Assembly (NCBI GenBank): GCA_016800925.1
Contig: JABCPU010001204.1
Span: 1-12,405 of the forward strand
DNA length: 12,405 nucleotides
Source of the DNA: Suillus spraguei
Taxonomy: Eukaryota; Basidiomycota; Agaricomycetes; Boletales; Suillaceae
Direction of reading: 5' to 3'
The stretch's first letter is position 1, and every line of letters starts with the position of its first letter. The position numbers and the translations under genes are program-made. Below the pieces are notes generated by a model that had not been told where the DNA came from, made no database searches, and saw only the letters and a program-made list of their open reading frames with translations. Shown here piece by piece: positions 1 through 6,949 of the stretch.

Positions 1-1185
1 ACTGAGACAAGTAGGCACATGGGTGGTAAATGCCGTTTTCATCAGTTTGCAATAGGACACCTCCAGTTGCTACAAGAGAAGCATCGGTTGCGACTGCAAA
101 TTGCCAGGATGGGTCTGGATTACGGAGTACTGGTTGTTTGATGAAACATTCCTTGAGGTCTTGAAAGGTGTCCTGACATTGAGTCGTCCAAAGGAAGGGA
201 GTATCTTTCTTTGTGAGATCGATAAGGGTCATGCGATATCGGAGTAATGGGAAATGAATGTGTGGTAGAGGTTGCAGAAGCCGAGGAATGACCGGACATC
301 TTTGACTGATTTTGGAGTTGGCCATTCGGCGATTCCTTTGGTTTTGGCAGTGCCCATAGCAACTTGTCCGGGATGAATTATCATTCCGAGGTACTCCACT
401 TCTTCTGCATCGAAGGTACATTTTTCCGGTTTCAGGAATAAGTGTTCGTTTCATATTTTCATTAAAACTCGTCTAGTCCATTCGTGGTGTTCTGCCATTG
501 TTGTAGAGAAGATCAGGATATCGTCCATGTAAATAACCATCCATCCTTCATTGATTTCTTGCTGGAAGGTACGATTCATATACGCTTGGAAGGTTGCCAG
601 GGAATTGCAAAGGCCAAAGAACATGACATTTGGTTCAAAGAGGCCGAATTCTGTAGTAAATGCTGCTTTCCAGCGATCATCAGGATGGATGCGAATATTA
701 TTGTAACCAAATCAAATATCCATTTTCATAAAGAATTGTGCATTGTGAAGGTGTGCGACAAGAGAAATGGGGAGTGGAAGCAGGTAAGCATTCTTGACCA
801 TCCAATCATTGATGTAGTGATAATCTTGACAGGGACGCAATTATCCACTCTTCTTTCCTATGAAGAAGAAGCCACTAGCTTGAGGCGATTTCGATTCCGA
901 AAAGAAGCCTTTCACAACATTTTCATTGATGAACATTTTAATGGCAGCACCTTCTTTTTCTGAAAATGGGTAAACCTTAGATGTACGAGGGATAAAACCA
1001 GGTTTAGTATCGATGTGATGGTCGATACCAGGGCGTTCGGGGGGTAGTTTGTTCAGACCATCTTTAGCAAAGACATCCATGAAGTCGTGCAAATATTTTG
1101 GGACCAATGCTTTGAAGGATTTATTTTTCTTTTCCTTCTCATCTGTGGCAAATTCCTGAGCTTTATTATTGTATTTTGGAGGGGA
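1..1185 (-). pseudogene. Degenerate Ty3/gypsy pol fragment (reverse transcriptase to start of RNase H)
   Basis: Read on the minus strand, this translates as the central part of a Ty3/gypsy polyprotein, which copies element RNA into DNA. From high to low coordinates one sees the pre-RT linker (VPKYLHDFMDVF, then LPPERP), the RT entry segment (SKSPQASGFFF), motif A with its Asp at 718-720, FGLCNSLATFQ, the catalytic YMDD box at 520-531, the KPEKCTF and EYLGMII segments, the connection region (SFLGFCNLY) and the first RNase H aspartate (ATDAS, Asp at 83-85). In-frame stops lie at 841-843, 712-714, 451-453 and 229-231. One base is lost around 226-229, after which the frame stays open to the window edge. 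Protease and gag are not visible upstream, because homology stops just before the inverted repeat at about 1196. Integrase would lie beyond position 1. The family assignment is firm; the element cannot be active. Confidence 0.93.
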
Positions 1186-1195
1186 ACACATATTA

Positions 1196-1660
1196 CAGTG
1201 AACTATCTCCGTATTATACGAGTGAGCGGACATGCATAATATCCTGTATGATACGGGCCAGCGGACCATGGGCCCATGGTAGAAATATCCTCGTTGATGA
1301 CGGATGGGCCAGGAGGAATATTATTCCCGATGACGGCGGGTGGGCCCATGCAAGGAATATGTAGAGTAGATGAGTGGGCCGATGTATATGAATATCCAGT
1401 AGACGGATGGGCCGAGGTAGTTAGATATTATGTAGATGGGTGTACCAAGGTAGATGTGTATCAGGTAGACAGGTATGTGAAGGGTACTTGTTATCACATA
1501 CACGGGTGGGCCCAGACACATATTAGACGGTTGGGCCGAGAGTGTTATATAAAATATTGTATTAGACGGGTGGGCCGAGGGTGTTGTACAGTATATTATA
1601 TCAGACGGGTGGGCCGAGGGTGGTATAAAATATAGACGGGTGGGCCCATGTGTATGATAA
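1196..1660 (+). repeat. Outer inverted repeat, left arm
   Basis: This is the inverted partner of 9580-10157. The outermost 180 bp match best (about 80% by eye), including the reverse complement of GCCCATGGTCCGCTGGCCCGT. Further inward the two arms keep the same minisatellite core but differ in the number of units, so base-to-base alignment breaks down. A perfect 16-bp palindrome, ACCATGGGCCCATGGT, lies at 1265-1280. The right arm has only half of it. Confidence 0.85.
1300..1650 (-). repeat. Subterminal minisatellite, core GGCCCACCCGTC (left arm)
   Basis: About ten spaced copies of the core, read as GACGGGTGGGCC on the plus strand with variants, occur near 1307, 1338, 1370, 1404, 1503, 1527, 1566, 1605 and 1636. 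Units are about 30-45 bp and the linkers are AT-rich (TATGTAATAT-like on the other strand). Clustered subterminal motifs of this kind are where transposases of several DNA transposon superfamilies bind. That role here is inference. Confidence 0.85.
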
Positions 1661-1837
1661 TTGTAGACATGGCGGAGCTGAGGTAGTTGTATATCATCTG
1701 ACTGGACCTTCAGACCTCTGCAGCTAGCTTGCTAACCCTATGCATATCCTAGCCCACCCTGAGCACAGCTCACCCACCACTATGTCCGGACTTTCCCTCC
1801 TCTGACATCTGAGACTTCCGATCCTCATCAATGTCCT
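1661..1837. other. Unique linker between outer and middle arms
   Basis: This is a pyrimidine-rich linker with no open frame of note. It contains the left copy of a direct repeat at 1703-1740. I see no gene or RNA signature in it. Confidence 0.5.
1703..1740 (+). repeat. Left copy of a ~37-bp direct repeat (partner 6203-6244)
   Basis: The segment around CAGCTAGCTTGCTAACCCT recurs in the same orientation at 6203-6244 as CAGCTAGCCTGCCAACCCT, preceded in both by a GGACCTyCrGACCTC stretch. The two direct copies flank the inner module that carries the middle inverted arms. Confidence 0.75.
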
Positions 1838-2368
1838 AAATACTTCCCCTTGGATCCATGGAGCTTCACTTCTCTGGTCCTCCACTCCTCCACTCCTCCA
1901 CTCCTCCCTTTCCAGACCTCCTATCTCCGGACCTCCGGACCTGTCCTACCCCACCCTTGACATCCTGTGGATCATCTTTCCCCCTGGAGCTTCCCTCCTA
2001 TCTTGCCCTGGACTTTGTCTGGCAGTCCATCCTCCATTCCATTCTACTTGGGACTTAACCCAGTAGTCTTACCTGTATTTCCTGTCCTCCGGAAATAGTT
2101 CCTGCGTGGTTGCCATGATCCTCCAGTAGTCCGTCGGCGCACTATTGAGCAGTCTAGCCCTAGAGTTCCTCCGGAGTTCCCCTCTGGACTTCACTGGAAC
2201 TCCCCTCAGACTTCATGCAAAATTAGGGGCACATACTTGTATAAGGGGCACAGCGCACGAGCGGAGGCCAAGCCCTTATGATTTAGTTATGACACTCCAG
2301 TGAGACCCCATGCAAAGCTGGAACATCTGAGTAGCCTCCGGTTTTGCATGGCCGTAACAGATTCGAGA
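1838..2368 (+). repeat. Middle inverted repeat, left arm (~530 bp)
   Basis: This segment aligns over its full length with the reverse complement of 5382-5914. Landmarks in order are AATACTTCCCC, TCCACTCCTCCACTCCTCC, CCTATCTCCGGACCT, CTGTGGATCAT, TTTCCCCCTGGAGC, ATTCTACTTGGGACTT, CAGTAGTCTTACCT, AATTAGGGGCA, AGGCCAAGCCC and CCATGCAAAGCTGGAAC. Similarity ends just after TAACAG. The strand is strongly pyrimidine-rich. Short open frames exist but shift between the two arms, so I do not call a gene. Confidence 0.88.
2308..2351 (+). repeat. 44-nt hairpin motif CCATGCAAA...TTTGCATGG (left arm)
   Basis: Nine-base perfect complementary ends (CCATGCAAA at 2308-2316 and TTTGCATGG at 2343-2351) enclose a 26-nt middle. 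The same 44-nt block sits at 5397-5440 in the opposite arm. It lies at the inner end of each middle arm, where a terminus or recombination site might be expected. Confidence 0.75.
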
Positions 2369-2480
2369 CAAAAAAGATATCTACCAAAAATGTGTGAATC
2401 AAATCTTTTGATTGCCTGACATTTGTCTGAGTCCTGAGTGCTGAATCCCAAGTGCCGAACCCCGAAATTGTGGACTACTG
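2362..2480 (+). repeat. Segment inverted relative to 9080-9215 and repeated directly at 6540-6620
   Basis: Landmarks TATCTACCAAAAATGTGTG, TTGCCTGACAT, TGTCTGAGTCC and CCCCGAAATTGT recur as reverse complements at 9080-9215. The later part also recurs in direct orientation near 6540-6620. The inverted copy means that the outer foldback symmetry continues inward on both sides of the middle module. Confidence 0.75.
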
Positions 2481-2530
2481 GGGTTTGGCACTCAGGATTT
2501 GGCACTTGGGACTCAGAAAAATGTGAGGCA
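2410..2530 (+). repeat. Heptamer run at the left end of the arrays
   Basis: This stretch divides cleanly into successive 7-mers such as GAATCCC, GAGTCCT, GAGTGCT, AAGTGCC and GAACCCC. It then switches to the complementary vocabulary (TTGGCAC and TTGGGAC), so it can form a local hairpin around 2465-2490. Confidence 0.7.
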
Positions 2531-4135
2531 ATAAAAAGCTGAAACTCAAAACTCAAAACTTGAAACTTGCAAAAATGTATATCATGTAAAATGCCTATTT
2601 CCTCACACAGTTCACCGAGTGTCAAGTACCAAGACCCAGGACCCAAATCATGAATCCTTGGCAATGTAACAAGTGCCAAGTGCCGGAACCCGAACCCAGA
2701 ACCTCGAAACTTAAAACTTGGAACTTGGAACTCACAAAAATGTGTATCATGTAAAATGTCTATTTCCTTACACAGTTCACCGAGTGTCAAGTACCAAGAC
2801 CCGGGACCCAAATCCTGAATTCCTGGCTATATAACAAGTGCCGAGTGCCGGCACCTGAGCCCCGAACCCCGAAACTTCACACTTCAAACTTCAAAATTGA
2901 AACTTGCAAAAATCTGTATCATGTAAAATTTCTATTTCCTTGCAAAGTTCACCGAGTGTCAAGTACCAAGACCCGGGACCCGATTCCCGAATTCCTGGCA
3001 GTGTAACAAGTGCCAAGTGCCGGAACCTGACCCCCGAACCCTGAAACTTCACACTTCAAACTTCAAAATTGAAACTTGCAAAAATCTGTATCATGTAAAA
3101 TTTCTATTTCCTTACACAGTTCACCGAGTGTCAAGTACCAAGACCCGGGACCCGAATCCCGAATTCCTGGCAGTGTAACAAGTGCCGAGTGCCGGAACCC
3201 GACCCCGAACTCCGAAACTTCAAACTTCAAACTTCAAACTTCAAACTTCAAACTTCAAAATTGAAACTTGCAAAAAGCTGTATCATGTAAATTTTCTATT
3301 TCCTTGCACAGTTCACCGAGTGTCAAGTATCAAGACCCAGGACCTGATTTCCGAATTCCTGGCAGTGTAACAAGTGCCGAGTGCCGGAACTTGACCCCCG
3401 AACCCCGAAACTTCACACTTCAAACTTCAAAATTGAAACTTGCAAAAATCTGTATCATGTAAAATTCTATTTCCTTACACAGTTCACCGAGTGTCAAGTA
3501 CCAAGACCCAGGACCCGATTCCCGAATTCCTGGCAGTGTAACAAGTGCCGAGTGCCGGAACCTGACCCCCGAACCCCGAAACTTCACACTTCAAACTTCA
3601 AAATTGAAACTTGCAAAAAGCTGTATCATGTAAATTTTCTATTTCCTTGCAAAGTTCACCGAGTGTCAAGTACCAGGACCCGGGACCCAAATCCTGAATT
3701 CCTGGCAGTGTAACAAGTGCCGAGTGCTGGAACACAACCCCCGAACTCCGAAACTTACAACTTGAAACTTGAAACTCGCAAAGATGTCTAAGATGTAAAT
3801 TTTCTATTTCCTTATACAGTTCACCGAGTGTCAAGTACCAAGAACTGAGACCCGAATCCTGAATTTCTGGCAATGTAACAATTGCCGAGTGCCAGACCTC
3901 GAACCCTGAAACTTGAAACTTGAAACTCGCACAAATCTGTATCATGTAAAATTTCTATTTCCTTATACAGTTCACCGAGTGTCAAGTACCAAAACTTGGA
4001 ACCCAAATCCTGAATTCCTGGCAATGTAACAAGTGCCTCGTGCCGGAACCCGAACCCTAAACCCTGAACCCCAAAAATTTGAAACTTGAAACTGTATGCC
4101 AGGGTTTTGGGTCCCGGGTCTCAGTAGTTCACACT
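2530..4135 (+). repeat. Tandem array, about 9 copies of a ~150-192 bp unit
   Basis: The anchor TTCACCGAGTGTCAAGTA starts at 2611, 2776, 2948, 3120, 3312, 3483, 3655, 3820 and 3971, giving spacings of 165, 172, 172, 192, 171, 172, 165 and 151. Each unit also holds an AT-rich anchor (GTATCATGTAAAATTTCTAT) and a heptamer section made of GAACCCC-, GAAACTT- and CAAACTT-type words. The 192-bp spacing comes from extra CAAACTT heptamers at about 3218-3258. Open frames here are by-products of the repeat and change with each unit. Confidence 0.95.
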
Positions 4136-4165
4136 TTGTGAGTTTCAAGTTTTGGGTTTCAAGTT

Positions 4166-4535
4166 TTGGCACTCAGCACTCAGGACTTGGCACTCAGTGA
4201 TTCAATAATTTGCTTCTGGCAGAGGTAACATTCATTGAAAAAATTTGTATATACATCTATCACTATGCAATTATGTCCACCTCCTCACAAGACCCTTTAA
4301 CCTTCACCTCAACATCCAGTTCAATCTCGACCATCTTATCATGGATGCCCTCCTGTTGCTCCTCAATCATTTTTAAAGTTTTTCAATGTCTTATCATTGC
4401 ATAAATGGCCAGCCCTGCTCAGACATCAACAGTAGTACACTCCCACATGTGTCATATGCAAAGGATCAGTTGTATATAGGCCACAAATCTGATATGTCAT
4501 GTACAGGGCATATTTCTACTGATAAGAAGCCTACA
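4166..4535 (+). repeat. Inner inverted repeat, left arm
   Basis: This is the inverted partner of 5042-5375. The first ~150 bp match with only a few substitutions. The next ~180 bp match in patches such as TCTTGCATAAAT-like, CAAAGGATCAG, ATAGGCC and ATTTCTACTGATAAG, in the same order on both sides. Confidence 0.85.
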
Positions 4536-5041
4536 TAATAATCAAGCTTGTGATAAGTGATCTGATGCGTGATTTATCTCTCATATATGTCCCTAATGAT
4601 GTATTTGAAGTTTTAGAAAGATCCATGAAGGACTGACTGAATGATAAGTAAAATGACATATGTGTGAAAAGTGACAATTGACATCTTTTTACACAAAGTC
4701 ACATTTATATATGGTACAGTTTAAATATTTCATTCAAAATATGTAAGATACATGTTAGACTACTAAAGGAACCTATACTGCATATTGCCCTGAGGTTGGA
4801 GGGTGGTGAAAGGGATGTGGTGTATATCTCAGTTGACCCAGCGTCAAAGTCCTACAACTGCCCAACTGACCATTTTCGATATTTTGGGACTTTGAACTTT
4901 CCCACAGTCAATTTCTTATCTATTTCACTTCCTCAGCACTCAATTCTTGTTGGATGGTTTTATAAAATTTAGATATATCATAGTGAATGTATTTTAAATC
5001 TACTCCAGGTGTCTGATTAATAAACTTTGATGTTTTGAAAG
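4536..5041. other. AT-rich spacer of the inner module, no gene seen
   Basis: About 500 bp of unique AT-rich sequence without a long open frame on either strand, a heptamer pattern or a recognisable RNA. It may be a remnant of the internal region of a once longer element. I cannot identify it. Confidence 0.5.
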
Positions 5042-5375
5042 TATGGGCTCCTTATCAGTAGAAATAGTAAGCATTCACACTAGTTCAAAACTCCGGCCTA
5101 TTTTAAGCTGATCCTTGTCATACAAAGCAAGTATATATGGTATTATAATGATATATGAAGAGGCTGTATTATTTATGCAAGAGTAAGATACTGAAAACAT
5201 CAAAAGTGTGAGAAATGCGACTTTCTATGTTTTTGTTCTTGGATGTTGAGGTGAAGGTTAAAGGGTCTTGTGAGGAGGTTGGCATAATTGCATAGTAATT
5301 GATGTATATACAAATTTTTTCAATGAATGTTACCTCTGCCAGAAGCAAATTATTGAATCACTGAGTGCTGAGTGC
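5042..5375 (-). repeat. Inner inverted repeat, right arm
   Basis: This is the reverse-complement partner of 4166-4535. It ends in ATTGAATCACTGAGTG, against CACTCAGTGATTCAAT on the left. Confidence 0.85.
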
Positions 5376-5381
5376 CGAAAC

Positions 5382-5914
5382 TCAAAACTGTTATGGCCAT
5401 GCAAAACCAGAGGCAATTCAGAAGTTCCAGCTTTGCATGGGGTCGTACTGGAGGGTCATACTAATTCATGGGGGCTTGGCCTCAGCTTGTGCACTGTGCC
5501 CCTTGCCTGAGTACATGCCCCTAATTTCATATGAAGTCCAAAGAGGAGTTCTTGTGAAGTCCGAGGGAGAACCTTGGAGGAACTCTTGGGCTGGATTGCT
5601 CCATAGAGTGCCAATAAACTTCTGGAGAAGTGTAGAAAACTATGCCGCAGGTAGGCGGAGATAGAGGTAAGACTACTGGGACAAGTCCCAAGTAGAATGG
5701 GTGAAGGGAAGACCACTGGATGAAGTCTAGGGCAGGATTGGAGCAAGGCTCCAGGGGGAAATATGATCCACAGGAGGTCAAGGATAGGATAGGACAGGAC
5801 AAGAGGTCCGGAGATAGGAGGTCCAGAGGATGAGGAGTGGAGGAATGCAGAAATGGAGGAGTGGAGGAGTGGAGAAACGGAGGAGCGGAGCTCTGTGGAT
5901 TTGGGGGGAAGTAT
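5382..5914 (-). repeat. Middle inverted repeat, right arm (~530 bp)
   Basis: This is the reverse-complement partner of 1838-2368. On this strand it is purine-rich, with a GGAGTGGAGGAG-type run at about 5830-5890. A 208-codon open frame exists on the minus strand (6082-5456), but it is Ser/Leu/Pro low complexity driven by the pyrimidine bias, and its counterpart in the left arm is interrupted and frame-shifted. I therefore treat it as non-coding. Confidence 0.88.
5397..5440 (-). repeat. 44-nt hairpin motif CCATGCAAA...TTTGCATGG (right arm)
   Basis: This is the copy of the 2308-2351 block with the same 9-base complementary ends (5397-5405 and 5432-5440). The middle 26 nt differ at a few positions, while the stem bases are unchanged. 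Confidence 0.75.
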
Positions 5915-6202
5915 TGCCCTACTATGGAGGAGTAGGTTGGAGATTATGTAAGGAAGGTACAGGCTACTACGGATGAAGTCCAGAGTAGAAACAAACAGAG
6001 GAAGACTACCAAAGGTAGAGCTGGAGGTGAACAGAGATAAAGACTGGAGTTCGGACAAAGTTCGGAAAGTATAATATAACAAAGGGTCAAAGGTCCGGCC
6101 TAGGGAATACTAATTTTACATGATATACATTTTTGCAAGTTTCTGTCACATACCGTATTTCACACCCCATCTCCACTATGATCTCTGGCCCTGATCTCCA
6201 TA
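5915..6202. other. Unique stretch right of the middle arm
   Basis: About 290 bp, purine-rich and then pyrimidine-rich, with no gene or RNA that I can support. Near 6110-6140 a short piece resembles the AT-rich anchor of the arrays (TTTTACATGATATACATTTT). Confidence 0.45.
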
Positions 6203-6244
6203 TTTCCGGACCTCCGGACCTCCACAGCTAGCCTGCCAACCCTA
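6203..6244 (+). repeat. Right copy of the ~37-bp direct repeat
   Basis: CCGGACCTCCGGACCTC followed by CAGCTAGCCTGCCAACCCT matches 1703-1740 in the same orientation. Together the two copies bracket the middle module. Confidence 0.75.
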
Positions 6245-6510
6245 AATTTGGGATTTTGGTCTCAGGTCTTGGTACTCAACACTCGGTGAACTGTGTAAGG
6301 AAATAGAAATTGTACATGATACAGATGTTTGCGAGTTTTGAAATTTCAAGTTTTGGGTCTCGGGCTTCGGCACTCAGCACTCAGCACTCAGCACTTCATA
6401 CATTGCCAGGAATTCAGGATTTGGGTCTCAGGTCTTGTTACTTGACAATTGGTGAACTGTGTAAGGAAATAGAAAATTTACATGATATACATTTTGTGAG
6501 TTCAAGTTTT
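6245..6510 (-). repeat. Two inverted copies of the ~170-bp array unit
   Basis: The reverse complement of TTCACCGAGTGTCAAGTA appears near 6275-6292 (as TACTCAACACTCGGTGAA) and, diverged, near 6440-6457. Both are followed by GTGTAAGGAAATAGAAA and ACATGATA, so these are copies of the 2530-4135 unit facing the other way. They are spaced about 165 bp apart, which preserves the unit length. Confidence 0.88.
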
Positions 6511-6949
6511 AAATGTGTGGATCAAATTCCTGTTTGGATCAAATTCCTTTTATTGTCTCACATTTTTCTGAGTCCCGAGTGCAGAATCACGAGTGCCAAA
6601 CCTCGAAATTGTGGACTACCAGATGTCAGAGTTCGGGGTTCAGCACTAAAAATGTGTGGGTCAAAGTCTTTTTATTGCCTCACATTGATTCACACATTTT
6701 GAGTGCCGAACCCTGAACCCCGGCACCTGGCACTCAGGACTCGACACAAAATGTAAAGAATTTAAAACCTATCTGTTGAGTCACCTTGTGCCGGGTGCCA
6801 GGTAACAATGTGAAACATATCAATCCATACATCTTAAGTGCCGAACCCCGAACGCCGGCACCTGGGACTCGGGACTCATCACCATGTGAAAAATATTGAT
6901 CTACATATTTTAAGTGCTGAACCCCAACCCCTGGCACCGGGACTTAGAA
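6511..6949. repeat. Transition zone between the two repeat families
   Basis: This zone mixes a direct copy of the 2400-2480 segment (near 6540-6620) with early, diverged units of the second satellite and heptamer runs. No gene is visible. Confidence 0.6.

Larger units (their letters stand above)
4166..5375. mobile_element. MITE-like inner module (~1.2 kb) with ~150-bp near-identical inverted ends
   Basis: The outer ~150 bp at 4166-4317 and the reverse complement of 5240-5375 are almost identical. Shared blocks include TTCAATAATTTGCTTCTGGC, GAGGTAACATTCATTG, TTTGTATATACATC and CAAGACCCTTTAACCTTCAC. Inward the arms remain alignable but diverged, to about 4535 and 5042. Flanks on both sides are heptamer sequence (GGCACTCAG), which blurs the exact ends and any target-site duplication. 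It has no coding capacity. It is AT-rich, unlike its surroundings, which suggests a separate insertion into the array. Confidence 0.82.

Noticed and set aside
120..362. 80-codon minus-strand open frame
   Set aside because: It is in a different frame from the RT-RNase H reading over the same bases and has no domain. The connection and RNase H motifs lie in the other frames.
484..963. 159-codon open frame on the plus strand
   Set aside because: It lies antisense to the reverse transcriptase fragment, whose motifs (YMDD at 520-531) are unmistakable on the minus strand.
1186..1205. Target-site duplication flanking the outer element
   Set aside because: Bases next to the left end (ACATATTA) and the right end (ATGGGGCT) do not match for any reasonable choice of boundary.
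4050..4080. CCCTAAACCCTGAACCCC resembling telomeric heptamer repeats
   Set aside because: It occurs once within the general heptamer vocabulary and there is no pure tandem run. Most filamentous fungi use a hexamer telomere.
2287..4172. Many open frames of 60-170 codons with repeated peptides over the left array
   Set aside because: They follow the tandem repeat, appear on both strands, and shift frame with each 165-172 bp unit.
5456..6082. 208-codon minus-strand open frame in the middle right arm
   Set aside because: It is Ser/Leu/Pro low complexity caused by pyrimidine bias. The homologous left arm does not keep the frame, and two overlapping frames are both open.
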